The notes under the pieces: model-generated
What the model was told of the DNA's origin: nothing
Seen by the model: the letters and a program-made list of their open reading frames with translations, nothing else
Database searches by the model: none
Shown here: piece by piece, positions 1 to 11,813 of the stretch
Numbering within the stretch: position 1 is the stretch's first letter
How the letters are laid out: each line of letters begins with the position of its first letter
Assembly: GCA_014529385.2 (NCBI GenBank)
Contig: CM043971.1
Span: 52,427,209 to 52,491,208, forward strand
Source of the DNA: Adiantum capillus-veneris
Taxonomy: Eukaryota > Streptophyta > Polypodiopsida > Polypodiales > Pteridaceae
DNA length: 64,000 bases
Direction: 5' to 3'
Translations under genes and position numbers: made by a program

Positions 1-53
1 CACCTACATTCCTTGATCAACTTTCTCATCAGGTGTGAGTTGAGGATTTTCCT

Positions 54-1035
54 TTACCGCTTATCTTTGTCACTCTTAGATTGAGATGTAGATGGAGAAT
101 TTGGAGAGTTCTTTTTATTGTTACCATTCCCATTAGATCTTTTGTCCTTGTTTTTAGAGGATTCATGAGAGGAAGAGTTATCATTATTGTAGGCTGTCTT
201 GAGCTTACCCTTGTTGTGCTTCATCTCTTGGAGTTGAGCCAAGCGTACGGCCTCTTGCAATGTCTTTGGATCACCGGCTTCCACATCAAACTTGATTGAG
301 TGGTCCAATCCAGGGGGAAAGGCCTCTAAGCTTTCCTCATCCGATTTCCTCAATTGTTCACCTAACTGGGACACACGGTTAGCATACGACCTCACATGTT
401 AACCTTGTTGAGACAAAGCCCGAAAATCCTCTTGCAATCACTTCAGGTACTGTGGAGGCAAGAAGCGAGTCTTTAAAGTTTAGATCCTTGAAATCCTCCC
501 AACTAAGCTCGAGAGGTGAAAGGAGGAGAGACTTTGAATGGGCCGCCTTGTGGGCTTCCTCCTCCTCTATCCACTCATCCTTCCAAGTGATGGCATCACC
601 CATGAGATGCATGGAAGCCAAGAGAACTTTGTTATTAGCAGACTTCGTAACAACCGCAAAATAAGTTGTAAATTGATGCAACCAAGAATAAATAACAATA
701 GCATCCAACTTACCGTCATACTTACTGAAGGTAATCTTCTTGGGAATTGGATCGCTGGTCGTCCATGTAGCATTGGTTACCTCCGCGACGATCTTGGCAA
801 GCTGTTCATAATTTGGCTCCGAGGGTGGGGTATTTGATCGGACTGCCAGAGATGTGATGAGATCACGCGTAGCATACGAGCCTTGACTTCGGCCTTCAAT
901 CAACGTTCCTCTCGCTCCGCCACTTCCACACGTTGTTGTCGACGTGCTTCTTGCCGCCGCATCATCTCCATGATATCGCATCATGGTATCCATGGGATTG
1001 GGTGGCAAGGATGGAGGGGTAGGGGGACGACTCAT
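54..1035 (-). pseudogene. Ty3/gypsy-type gag, frameshifted
   Basis: Retrotransposon Gag, the capsid-forming protein of a gypsy-like element. The ATG at 1035 opens a proline-rich N-terminus (MSRPPTPPSLPPNP). The capsid-like region follows, with KITFSKYDGKLDA, SWLHQF, LLASMHLMGDAITWKDEW and SWEDFKDL, the usual order in plant gypsy Gag. Around 395-450 the frame breaks: the continuation (YANRVSQLGEQL, then a Lys/Asn/Ser-rich tail) is in another frame, with a TAA beside the junction. The tail stops at 54, before any zinc knuckle. Protease and pol would lie left of the window. The family call rests on motif order; the subfamily is not determined. Confidence 0.7.
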
Positions 1036-1325
1036 GGGAGTATCCGAAGGGGGAACTTTCTAGCCCTTTGAATTGGGGGAGGTCTCCATACTACTACGTG
1101 TCTTGAGCATGCAAGGGTTTTTGCTCTTGGTTAGCACCCCGTATGCAACACCCGGTATACAATTGGTTGCTATTTTCCTTGCTCAAGACGCATGGTCCCA
1201 CGCGCTATGGTAGGCCTGTTGTTCCAAGAGTGGGAGGAGTATCACCAAAGTGTTGCAAAACACAACCGAAAACACGAGAGGTTTTTTTTTGGGGGGATTA
1301 GCGGATTAGTGCAAAATCTTCAAAT

Positions 1326-1336
1326 CTTTGATACCA
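1326..1336 (-). promoter_or_regulatory. Primer-binding site of the minus-strand gypsy element
   Basis: The minus strand reads TGGTATCAAAG, one base off the initiator-Met tRNA primer site seen elsewhere in this window. It lies upstream of the gag start at 1035, as expected for a 5' leader. Confidence 0.55.
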
Positions 1337-1344
1337 ATATTAGG

Positions 1345-1494
1345 TGCAACAGAATTGAAATGATGACAAGATCTAGACTCTACACTTCCACAAATTTTTA
1401 CTTCTTTCCTTGCGTTAATGGTGCTACTTAGCACGAGAGATGGTTCCTTTTATTTCCTTGAAGAGAGGGAATGAGAAAGAGAGGTAGAGATGTG

Positions 1495-1553
<59 letters not shown>

Positions 1554-1774
1554 ACCCGATGGTGTCCCAACCAACCCTCTCAAGGGCCTTCCACACTGTT
1601 GTCGATGTGGTGTTTGCTTTTGATTGCGTAAATGGAACGTACACACATGAAATACCTCAAGTGCAGACTCTAGTGACTGGAATGGGGATAGTCGCCGCGG
1701 TAACTCTTCAAGATGAAGCGCTGATTTGATGCACCTTTGGATCGGTCTCGATGACGGGTTGCTGATGACCACCT
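1345..1774 (-). repeat. Probable LTR of the minus-strand gypsy element
   Basis: In minus orientation an LTR should end just before the primer-binding site, and the sequence there ends in CTGTTGCA at 1345. The far boundary cannot be set because the partner LTR is outside the window; the next element begins at 1775. A (GA)n tract of about 53 bp lies at 1497-1549. No gene is seen: the open frame here is mostly translated microsatellite. Confidence 0.35.
1497..1549. repeat. (GA)n microsatellite
   Basis: Pure GA dinucleotide run of about 26 units. Confidence 0.95.
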
Positions 1775-1908
1775 TGTCAAAGGTGGCAGCGGAAGATGCA
1801 ATCACAGTTGTGTGTGTCCTCGGGTCTATCCATTGGCATGTTAGTTCTACGCCGACCACCCTTGGTCACTTGTATGAGCAGGTATTTATCAGCATGGAGA
1901 GCATTTCC

Positions 1909-1945
<37 letters not shown>

Positions 1946-2107
1946 CTCAGATGTCCTGTCTCATTCTACCTATGTGATCTCTCTTCTACACAGGTGTGCC
2001 TTGTTCATGTGTTTGGCATTGCAGGTGTTCTAGATCGGAGTCGAGGTACCCACGGGATCACGAGCCATGTCTTGTCCTCATTGCATCTTCTGTTGCCACC
2101 TTTGACA
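1775..2107 (+). repeat. 5' LTR with unusually long terminal inverted repeat
   Basis: It starts TGTCAAAGGTGGCA and ends with the exact complement TGCCACCTTTGACA. The inverted match extends to about 29 bp with three mismatches, far longer than the usual 2-6 bp at LTR ends. A (TC)n run lies at 1914-1942. Confidence 0.55.
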
Positions 2108-2119
2108 TGGTATCAGAGC
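2108..2119 (+). promoter_or_regulatory. Primer-binding site (initiator-Met tRNA)
   Basis: TGGTATCAGAGC directly abuts the LTR end. Confidence 0.8.
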
Positions 2120-4825
2120 TCTATGGTGTTACGACCACCTGAGTGCTTGGATATGGCTGATCCGGTGCGGTCTTGGACACGATTGAGAGAGAAGAATCTT
2201 GCTGTTTTTTTCTGGTTTTCTCCAAGTTTGGGGCAGCTTTGGGTATGTGGAGGCCTTGGATCTTCGTCTACGAATTCCCCGCCTTTACCCTTGATTACCT
2301 CGACCTTTCTTCACACTGAGGGGAACCCGATGGAGACTCCAGGATGTGTAGGAGTGCTGGATTGCTTTAGTTATCCCAGATGGAGTCATGTTTCCATGCT
2401 TTCCCGCAGGAAGAGCAAGCATGCGGTTGTTGGAACTTGGATCCAGAGGGGGAGCTACTCATTTCCGGCTTCTTCTTCAAAGAGAAGTGTTTGGACGGCA
2501 GTAGGATCTTCTTCATCCCTTTTGGAGAAGCTTTCTATGGCTGTGTTTTCTTCGAGAAGATGGATTGGCAGATTTGCTTTGCCTTTTGCAAATGCACGTT
2601 TTTCTTGGAATTGTCGACGGAGCTTTCTAGCCAGTGTAGCAGGTTGATAATTCAGTTGCACTCTTGTTCCAGATTGTGGATTATGGATGACAGAGGTGAA
2701 TTTCTTCCCAACTTGAAACAGAGGATGTTCCATGATTTTTCATTTTCCATCTCATGATGGAAGTTCCAGTTCCGGCTTCACATTGTTTATCCGATATGCA
2801 GCAGTTCAGGTACATGTTCGAGTACATGTGTTGGAGTTGGCTTTGACAGGTAGAGGGGGATACTTCTACCTCCAGAACCACTTCTTGTTTGATCATCTGA
2901 CTTCCTTGGATGAAGCTTAGAGGTGGAGCATGTGGTGCCAGACCCTTAGCCAACAATGACAACAATATGAGGAGGTCATGTTGGAGTATGGACCCTTCCT
3001 TTCTCCATGTTTTCTCCTTTTCCCTAGTAGTAGTGTGGCCCTACAAATTTGGTCACTTCCTTGCCCTCTTGTGAGCTTGTCAGTATCAATTGTGGGACAA
3101 TATACGATCCTTGTCAGCTAGTCTACACCAGTTTTGGGACAGGTTTACAACCCTTTATGGCAGTTTTTACTTGATGATCGACAACAGATTTGTCAAGATC
3201 CTTTGGATGACAGGTTTGCACGTAGTTTCAGCAATTAGTGGTGACATCTAGTTCCTACTCCCGCAATCAGCAACATTTGGATGCCTCTTTCAATACATCT
3301 CTTTGGAGAGCCCTAACCTTGGGGGCATCCCTTCTTCAGGTGTGCAGATTTGGCCACGGCTGGCTAGTATAGCAGGTTCTTCCCTTGCGGTTTTATGTCT
3401 AGCTTCTTTGGCATGTTACAAATGAGCCCAGCGTCCTTCACGGGCTAGTTCCCCGAGCCGGTTCCTTCACTCTCTGTTTGAGTATTGGAGTTATGTCGTG
3501 TATTGGATGTTGATTGCACAATTTAGTTGTGGGTATGTTACCGACTGGTTTGATCTTGGCAGATACAGAGATATGGCGGACATTTGGTTTGATCTCAAGG
3601 AGTTTGCTTGAGTTGCCAAGGTCTTTTTGGACCCTGACGGCTTCTTTGGCAAACGTGATCCTCAGGTGACGACCTTTCAGGTCTTCTTGTTCTTCGCAGT
3701 CCGAGTTTACCAATGGTGTGATTCTCTTTGAGTCTCGAGTTTCATGAGATTCGGGCTTTGCTATTCATTTTCAAAGGAAGCAGTTTTACTCCACGTTGTC
3801 TCAGATTTCTTTCTGGTGGTACTTATTCTCTTTTCCCAGGATTGAGCGGTAGGGGGACTTCCTATCTCTGGGAGAGTTCTCAGCTTTAGCTTTTGAGCTT
3901 TCAGTGTCAGTGTTTGCTCTATTCCGATGTGGGTTGAGTCACTTGCTACCTCAAAGCGTACTTTTGAGGATACTTCTCTTTCAAAGGGGGCTTCCAAGTT
4001 ATTATCTTCAGTCGACTACCGGTGCTCCATTCAGCCAAGTACCACGCTTGTGGTGTCTTTCAGTCCTAGGTTTCCCTTGCCCATTTCTTGCAGTTTTGGA
4101 TGGTGTGCTTGAGCCCACAGTGCAGTTATTATCTTGGGAGACATTTTCCCTTAACCAATTTGGTGGTTATCCCATCTTTCGGATTTCTGGTGAGACGGTT
4201 GCTCTTCACAGTGCGCCCTAGCAGTAGTTCCTATGACTCGTCTTCCAGATTGACCTCTGGAGACTATACTATCCTTAGACCAGCATGTTCTCTTTTGTAC
4301 AGGTGGATAGTGGTCCTTCATGGACTAGGAACCAGTTACAGTAAGCCATGGCATTCTTGAAAGAGGGGAGACAATCTTCTTGCTTCTCCCAGATTTGGTT
4401 TCAAGTTCCACAGGATTGTGCAGCAGTTCCATACAGCTCTTGTGGTTCCATGTGCAACAGACAGGATTGACACTCTATTTAGTTGCTTTCTATAGCACCC
4501 CGTCCTTCTCTTGCAAAGCTTGGGAGCAGGATCTTCCTTGGATCTTGCCGTGTTAGCTAGAGTCTCAATATTGATGCGTGTTTCCTTTCTGTTGGATGTT
4601 TGTTCTCGATGCACTCTGAGAGTGGGGTGATATTCTCACGGGTGGTGTTCCAAACAGATCAGTTACAATTTCACTCTCAGTTCCAATGAAGTTTCTTCAG
4701 ATATAGTTTGCAAATCATCATTCTATATGGTGGTTGGTGCAGTTCTTTGGTTCCTCATCATCAGACATATAGTTCCATAATAGCCTCGGATTGTTCCCTT
4801 CCCTTCGACTGACTTCCGTCGCAAC

Positions 4826-4957
4826 TGGGTCTCTTCTAGACAGGTGCGCCTTGTTCATGTGTTTGGCATTGCAGGTGTTCTAGATCGGAGTCGAGGTACC
4901 CACCGGATCACGAGCCAGGTCTTGTCCTCATTGCATCTTCCGTTGCCACCTTTGACA
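4826..4957 (+). repeat. Truncated 3' LTR of the LARD-like element
   Basis: From about 4831 it matches 1980-2107 with few differences and ends at TTTGACA. The first ~200 bp of the 5' LTR have no counterpart upstream. Confidence 0.6.
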
Positions 4958-5152
4958 CACCAAGGGGTCGATCTGTGGGTGATTTGCGCTCTCGATGTGA
5001 GAGGAAACAAGGAGTGAAAACTGGCTGCAAAAACGCAGCAGATCTGACGTGCAAAGCAGGGCTGAAAATGCAGATGATGATGATGGACAACAATGGGAGC
5101 ACTTGATGCGGCGAGTGAATGGTCGAGAAGAGGCTCAATGGGCTGTCGCAGG
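4958..5152. other. Older sequence between elements, no gene
   Basis: Unique-looking sequence between the LARD-like element and the small hAT. With 5874-5893 and 22433 onward it forms the older substrate into which the small hAT and copia A inserted. Confidence 0.5.
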
Positions 5153-5597
5153 CAGAGTTACCGGGGAACGCCCCCTAGCCCCCGTTCCGGCGTTCCGGTG
5201 GGCAATTCCCTTCCCGAAACGTCCCGAAACGTTTGACGTTCCGGGTGGCCAGTGCAAATCGGAACAGCCGTTTCGGAACGCCCCCGGAACGTTCCGGAAT
5301 GCCCCAAGAACGGCCAACGGCTACAAACAAATTTGGCAAAAATTAAAAAAATTGAAGTAAATGTTTGGGCTTCTTTTTGAAGTGTGCAAGGCCTCAAGGA
5401 CTCATAAAATGCACCCCCCTCCCCCTTTCTCTCCACAAGCTAATCCTCAAGGCTCAAGCTCTCTCCCTCTCACTCTCAAGATCTCTCCCTCTCAAGACTC
5501 ACTCTCTCAAGGCTCAAGGCTTCACGCCTTCAAGCTCTCTTCCTCTCCCTCCCACTCTCTCAAATCTCTCCCTCTCCCTCTCACTCTCTCGAGTCTC

Positions 5598-5634
<37 letters not shown>

Positions 5635-5865
5635 CATCATCTAGTCATAGCAAGGTTGAATGGTCTTCAAAACGAGTTTTTTGTGAGTATTACAATCAAA
5701 GCACTCTAATACTCCTTGTATTTAAACACAAGGAGCTAAAAAATGCACTATTTGGGTGTTTTTTATACCTCCCGTTCCGCGCCGTTCCCGTTCTGGACCC
5801 CTAGCCGTTCCCCCGTTCCGCAGGGATCCCGTCATCGTTCCCGTTCCGCGTTCCGGGTAACTATG
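5153..5865. mobile_element. Non-autonomous hAT element, 713 bp
   Basis: Perfect 8-bp direct repeats GTCGCAGG flank it at 5145-5152 and 5866-5873. The termini are inverted: the left end begins CAGAGTTACCGGGGAACGC and the right end, read inward, CATAGTTACCCGGAACGC. CA...TG ends with an 8-bp duplication are diagnostic of hAT. Both subterminal zones (about 5160-5310 and 5770-5860) are packed with GGAACG/CGTTCC and related motifs, plausible transposase-binding repeats. The centre holds CT-rich sequence with a (CT)n run near 5600-5629. There is no coding capacity; the open frames are low-complexity. Confidence 0.85.
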
Positions 5866-5893
5866 GTCGCAGGACCGGACCGCATCAAGGAAG

Positions 5894-5995
5894 TGATGAG
5901 TGCGAAGCAGTGTGTGCAAGTGATAGAGCACGAGAAGATGTGCAGGGCTTGAGGCTTGGAGAGAAGGCGCTCTTTTGCAGATATGGGGTGCTAGG

Positions 5996-6077
<82 letters not shown>

Positions 6078-6261
6078 CATGATATCGTAAGGGGAATTGT
6101 TGAGAGTGTGTAAGTTTTGGCTCTCATACCCTTTATTAAAAGTATAGGACCAATTTTAAGTTAGTGGCCAAGTTCAATGTGAACTTGGCCAAAGGTTAGT
6201 AACCTTTAAAATGTACACAAAAGAGGTCATTTGGGCCGGCCATTTGGGCCTTAACCCAACA
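5894..6261 (-). repeat. 3' LTR of copia A
   Basis: On the minus strand it runs TGTTGGGTTAAGG...CGCACTCATCA. A polypurine tract (AAGTGGGAGG) precedes it at about 6263-6273. A (GA)n run at 6003-6074 lies inside; the matching position of the 5' LTR has only a short one, so the tract expanded after insertion or in one copy. Confidence 0.88.
6003..6074. repeat. (GA)n microsatellite inside the A 3' LTR
   Basis: About 36 GA units. The long Arg-Glu and Ser-Leu frames across it are translated repeat, not genes. Confidence 0.95.
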
Positions 6262-6296
6262 ACCTCCCACTTAAAGGAATAAATGGCACCTTTAAG

Positions 6297-9200
6297 CTAC
6301 GTGACTCCCACCATATGTATGCATAGCTCATGTTGTGCTTTGGGTAAGCACTTAGTGAGAGCATCTGCAGGATTTTGTGATGTATGGACCTTAACCAATG
6401 TAATAAGGCCATCCTCAAGCACTTCTCGAATGAAGTGATACCGCACATCAATATGCTCTGTGCGTGCATGAAACATGGCATTCTTTGCTAGACATACGGC
6501 ACTCTGGCTATCACAACCAAGCATAGGTGCCTTGTTAGGTAAACCAAAATCAGTGCATAGACGTGCTAACCAAATGGCTTCTTTGGAAGCCTCAGTGACT
6601 GAAATATATTCAGCCTCTGTAGTAGACAATGCAACGATCTTTTGCAATCTAGAACACGATGAAACAGCACCTCCTGCAAGAGTAAACACATAGCCACTTG
6701 TGGATTTCCGTGTATCCACATCACCAGCCATGTCAGAGTCACAAAATCCCTTCAACTCCAATGGTCCTTTACCATAGCAGAGGCATTTGTTTTTAGTCCC
6801 TTTCAAGTACCTCATAATGGTCTTCATTGCATCCCAATGCAACCTGCCTGGATTAGCCTTAACGCGGTTCACAACTCCCACTGCATGAGCTATGTCAGGC
6901 CTAGTAGCAACCATAGCATATATAAGTGAACCACAAGCTAAAGCGTAAGGCACACTTTGCATGTCATTGGCTTCTTCCTTTGACTTGGGGCAATCATCCT
7001 TGGAGATTTTGACATATGGCTGTAATGGCACGCAAGGGGCTTTGCTTCAGCCATGTTAAATCTGTCCAACACCTTTTCAATGTACTTTTCTTGCGACAAA
7101 TATAATATGCGCTGGTCCCTTTGCCTTCTAACCCTCACTCCAAGTATATGTTCAGCTGCCCCAAGGTCTTTCATTGAAAATGCAGATTTCAGTTGCCCTT
7201 TAAGAGCATCAACAGTGCTTCTTTTCTTTGCAGCTATCAACATATCATCCACATAGAGCACAAGAATGATAGGGTTGCCATCCTCATCACGTTTGGTATA
7301 CAAACAATGGTCTGCATGGCTTCTTTTGTAACCATGCTTGAGCATGAAGCGGTCAAAATTCTTGTACCATTGTCTACATGATTGTTTCAGTCCATACAAG
7401 CTTCTATTGAGCATACATACCAAATGTTCCTTACCAAGAATAACAAAACCCTCGGGTTGCTTCATGTAAAGCTCTTCCTCCACATCACCACGCAAGAAAG
7501 CGATATGTACATCAATTTGGTCCATTTCCAAATCAAGAGAAGCCACTATGGCAAACAATACACGCAAAGTGGTCATCTTCACAATAGGAGAGAACACTTC
7601 CTGAAAGTCTATGTCCTTGGTTTTTGTAACCAGCCTTGCCTTATACTTGGGTTTTGCATCAACTGTCTTGATTTTATACACCCATTTGTTAGGAATAGCC
7701 TTCCTTCCTTTGGGCAATTCCACCAAATCCCAAGTATGATTAGCATGCAAAGCTTTAATCTCTTCCTGCATAGCATGCTCCCACTTGTCGCTGTGCTCAC
7801 ATGTCTTTGCCTCTTTATACGTAAGAGGCTCTCCCTCATCTATCAACATAATGTAATGCAAAGAGGGATCATATCTGCTCATAGTCCGTCTTGGACGAGT
7901 AGACCACCTCACCCAATGATCCACATTATTAAGTAATGGGTCTACATCAGGTGGCATGATAAAATCATCAACAATGGGCTGTTGTACATCATTTTCTGCA
8001 CCATTTTCAGCATTGTTTCGTGGCTGCAAATGCCCTTCAGGAGCCTCAATTTGTTGCCCAACATCTTCTGGCTCAAACACCATTGGATCGTCTACATTTT
8101 CAGCCATATGTGGTGCATCCTGAGGGTCAAGAATAGGCCTAACAGGTGGCTGGTCAAACTGAAATTTGACCCTTTTATGGTCATGCTTTGAGGCACAATT
8201 GTTTTGAAGCAGCTTTGCCTCATTAAAAACAACATCCAGGTTACGTACAACCCTTTTGAGCTGAGATAACCAAATCCTGTAACCCATTTCGTCTTCTTCA
8301 CCATATCCCATGAAAAGGCGTTTAACGGACTTGGCATCTAGTTTGTCTCTCAACTCAGGTCTAATATGCACAAAGTCTTCGCAACCAAAAATGCCTAAGT
8401 GATCATATGAAGCAGGCTTGCTAGACCAAACCTCTTCAGGGATGTCACCTTTCAAAGACATGTGAGGGGATCGATTGCATATATGCACTGCAGTTTTCAA
8501 AGCTTCTCCCCAAAATCCATGAGAGAGATTAGCTGTGGACAGCATGCATCTCACCCTCTCACAAAGTGTCCTATTGAATCTTTCAGCCACACCATTAGAA
8601 AAGGGGTTGTATGGCATAGTAAGCTCCCTCTTAATGTCCAAATTTTCACAAAATTTGTTAAATTCAGCACTTGTGAACCCCCCCCCCCCATTGTCCGTAC
8701 GCAAGCATTTCAGCTTTCTACCTGTTTGGGTGGTCACAAATGCATGAAATTTCTTAAACGCAGCAAAGGCGTCATCCTTAGATTTAAGCAAATAAACCAA
8801 AATTTTCCTAGAATGATCATCAACAAAGGAGACAAAATAGCATGCACCTCCCATAGACTTAGTAGGCATGCTACATACATCAGAATGTACGAGATCAAAC
8901 ACACAAGATTTACGAGTGACACTGGAGTATTAAGAACGCTTTACTTGCTTGCCATATTGACATTCATTACAAAAGTCAAGCTTTGTGCCTTTAGTATCAA
9001 GCTTCTTCAAAATACAAAGCTTAGAAAGACCCTTTTGGCTCATATGGCCAAGCCTCTTATGCCATAACTCCATGTTAGAGTTAATTTCAGCCAACGCAAT
9101 AAACTTGCCCAACGTGGCCTTTCCATGCATGCAGTAAAGTGTCCCTTTCTTTGTGCCCTTTACAATCAGCCTTGAGCCTTTAGTCATTTTCCACGATCCT

Positions 9201-10509
9201 CTCTGAAACAAGATGCTAAAACCATGCATATCCATCTGATCAACAGAAAGCAGACTCTTCTTGATTCCCGACGCATATCTAACATCATGCAAGACAAGCT
9301 CATTTGTGCCATCTATGGAGAAATGCACAGTGCCAATACCCTCAATGGAACATGCATGATTGTTTCCAAGGTATACATGGCCATGCTTGCATGCATGAAA
9401 AGTAGAGACACACTCCTTGATAGGAGTCACATGAAATGAAGCACCGGAATCAACAATCCAAGTTTGGGATAATGCATCATTGACAGTCAACAAAGCATCA
9501 ATAAGATCACTTTTGGTGATCTGCATGTCCTGTGAATGAACATTAAGAGAGGCATCAAGGTCATAAGCATCATCATCTGACAAAGTGACACACAAGATTT
9601 CCTCTACATCTGACAACTCCTCAATCACCACACTAGAAGCCACATTGGCCATCTCTTTGTCCTTTGAGCTATCCTGTGCATCTGTCTTGACTTCCTTTTT
9701 CTCTTTCTTTTTGTCTCCGCCATTCTTTTTCTGTTCTAACTCGGCTTTGTAGTACTTGCAATCGGGTTTCTTGTGACCTTTCCTACCACACTGATAGCAA
9801 GTCACATCACCCTTGCCTTTGCTGGCATTTCCCCTTTCCTTACTCTTACTCTTACTCGTTTGTGCATAGACCTTCTTCTCTGTCCTGCCTCTAACCATGT
9901 TGGCAGAGCTGCCTCCCTCTCTCCCTGCTTTCCTCCTGATTTCCTCATGCAAGATAGAACCCCTAACACCATCAAAGGTCAAATTGTGGTTGTTTAACAA
10001 TGAAACCATCAATGTTTCCCATGAATCAGGTAAGGTCATAAGCAAGAAGATAGCTTTTAGCTTATCATCAAAGGAGGCAAACCTAAATCCTGTAATAACT
10101 GTGACAAAGTACCTGTAAACAATGACAAGTGCTCTGCAGTGCTCTTGGACTCATCTAGCTGCATGCCAACAAGTTTTCGCATCAAATGCACTTGGTTGAC
10201 AGGCGTTGAATTCTCATACATCGCCTTTAACTTCTTCCACACATCAAAAGCATTTGTGAGACCTTTCAAATCAATGATTGTCTCATCGGTCATGGCCATT
10301 TTAATGTATGTAACTGCCTTCCTGTTCAGGCTAACCCATGCTTCATCCGACATATCCGACATATTCTGTGGCTTTACCTGTTCAAGTAGCCTTTCACAAT
10401 CTTTAAGAAATAGGATTCCTTGGATCCTGCCTTTTCAAAGGTCGAAATTTGTTCCATCGAATCTCTTAATCTCGAAGAGATTCTTCACATCCGAAGAAGA
10501 TGAGGCCAT
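6297..10509 (-). pseudogene. Copia A gag-pol polyprotein, several lesions
   Basis: Order in the minus direction: Gag from the ATG at 10509; zinc knuckle CYQCGRKGHKKPDC; protease with WIVDSGASFH; pre-integrase LWHKRLGHMSQKG; integrase (LVHSDVCSMP, FVDDHSRK, GVAERFNRTL); reverse transcriptase with LYVDDM; RNase H (CDSDMAGD, STTEAEY) and the C-terminal NPADALTKCLPK. Lesions: TGA at 10437-10435, codon 25; a frameshift near 10085 in gag; TAA near 8931 between pre-integrase and integrase; a frameshift near 7031 between RT and RNase H; and a 12-C run near 8688-8699 distorting the integrase DNGG motif. The gag frameshift and the TAA also occur in element B. Not functional as it stands. Confidence 0.88.
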
Positions 10510-11248
10510 AGTAACACGAATAAGAGGGCTAATACGCTGAATTTTTCGGCAAAATGCACCAAAACTGGAGTATAACCTCACAGAAGTGTGCACTACAGCT
10601 CTAAATGGTCACAGGAGCAATTTGGGGCAAAATGGGTCAATTTAGGCACAAAAAGAAATTTATGAAATTTCTACTCAGGAAATTTCAGCGAGTGAATTTG
10701 TGCTCAAAAACAACAAATTTAGTTGTTTTTAGCCTCACAGAACATACATAAGGCTAATGCATAGCCTTTAGAAGCATGTATGAGCAAAAGCCCCAATTTG
10801 TAGCATCAAATTGCAGAAAATTGAGCCACAAATGGTTATACATAGCCAAAACTTGTCCAATGTGCATAATTGCATCAATTTGCACTTTTCTCAATGTAGA
10901 TACATCAAAGATACGCATGCAAAAACCTGCGTAAATATGAAATTTGTTGAAAACACCTGTTTTTGGACCTGTTTTTTGGCAATTTCTTTGTTTTGGGGTA
11001 GCGGGGACCTGGTAAAGATGTTCCCACACCTTATTACATGATTTGCAAAACCTGTATTTTGCTGTCATAACCTGTAATTTGTTGATTTTGACCTAATTTC
11101 AACCTGTTTTAGGTCAATTTGACTAGCCGGGAGTCCTCTAGTGTCCGGGGACAAGTCCTTTGGCGATAAAATTGTAAAATCTCGCATGAAAGTTGACCTC
11201 CTTGGCTGAAAATCGGCGTTTCCAGGTTTGGAAGCAAACCCTAAATTA
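10510..11248 (-). other. 5' leader of copia A, non-coding
   Basis: About 740 bp between the primer-binding site and the gag ATG. It corresponds to the leader of B (17175-17914). No gene; it would hold packaging signals. Confidence 0.65.
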
Positions 11249-11260
11249 GCTCTGATACCA
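11249..11260 (-). promoter_or_regulatory. Primer-binding site of copia A
   Basis: The minus strand reads TGGTATCAGAGC, two bases from the LTR end at 11263. That LTR end reads CATTA rather than CATCA, a point change in the terminal CA. Confidence 0.85.
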
Positions 11261-11262
11261 GT

Positions 11263-11449
11263 TAATGAGTGCGAAGCAGTGTGTGCAAGTGATAGAGCAC
11301 GAGAAGATGTGCAAGGCTTGAGGCTTGGAGAGAAGGCGCTCTTCTGCAGAGATGGGACGCTAGGAATCGAAGAAGGAGAGAGAGAGAGAGACTGCACGAT
11401 ATCGTAAGGGGAATTGTTGAGAGTGTGTAAGTTTGGGCTCTCATACCTG
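11263..11449 (-). repeat. 5' LTR of copia A, first piece
   Basis: Matches the proximal half of the 3' LTR at 5894 onward, with a much shorter GA tract. Interrupted at 11449 by copia C; the last five bases, ATACC, are one copy of C's target duplication. Confidence 0.85.
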
Positions 11450-11726
11450 TGGGGCAGCAGGAGAGAGAGCCCACTTGCTACTCTATGCAATGAGAGTGAA
11501 GGAGAAGAGGAGAGTGGCGCAGAAGAAGCTCACGCAGAGAAAGGCGTGAGAGAGAGAGAGAGAGCTTGTTGGAATTTGGGAAAAGCCACGCTATATCATT
11601 TGGGCTTCACCTTTGAGTATATGAGTAAGTGACTAGGGGGCCATTCACACTTGGGCCCCCTCACTTATAAGTCTTTTAACTTATAAGTTAATAAGTACAA
11701 GGCACTTAGGCCTTTATTCCCTAACA
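11450..11726 (-). repeat. 3' LTR of copia C
   Basis: 277 bp; minus strand TGTTAGGGAATAAAGG...CCCCACA. Its middle (~60 bp) differs strongly from the D LTR, while both ends match it. Confidence 0.9.
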
Positions 11727-11813
11727 ACCTTCCACCTAAAGGCAATGTACCTTGGGAGATCAAAGAATCAGCTAACCAGCTAACTATGATACTTCAGCTG
11801 ATCATGCACTTAC

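Larger units (their letters stand above)
1775..4957 (+). mobile_element. Non-autonomous LTR retrotransposon (LARD-like)
   Basis: The left LTR ends in TTTGACA at 2107, followed directly by TGGTATCAGAGC. About 2.7 kb downstream, the last ~128 bp of that LTR recur at 4830-4957, also ending TTTGACA. Flanking bases are CACCT on the left and CACCA on the right, a 5-bp target duplication with one mismatch. The interior (2120-4825) has no convincing coding sequence; its open frames match no retrotransposon domain, although an early ATG (about 2154) sits where gag would start. The 3' LTR appears to have lost its first ~200 bp. This fits a large retrotransposon derivative mobilised in trans. An autonomous element decayed beyond recognition is the alternative. 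Confidence 0.55.

Noticed and set aside
1774-1803. A reverse-oriented second LTR end
   Set aside because: Similarity to the LTR end stops after about 29 bp and no primer-binding site follows, so it is read as the inverted terminus of the same LTR.
1796-2647. 283-residue plus-strand open frame
   Set aside because: It spans a (TC)n run, an LTR end and a tRNA primer-binding site, so it is chance openness within an LTR element.
5900-11490. Treating 5894-11449 as a truncated element with a lost right end
   Set aside because: The missing LTR pieces were found at 16748-16856 and 22413-22432 with matching target duplications.
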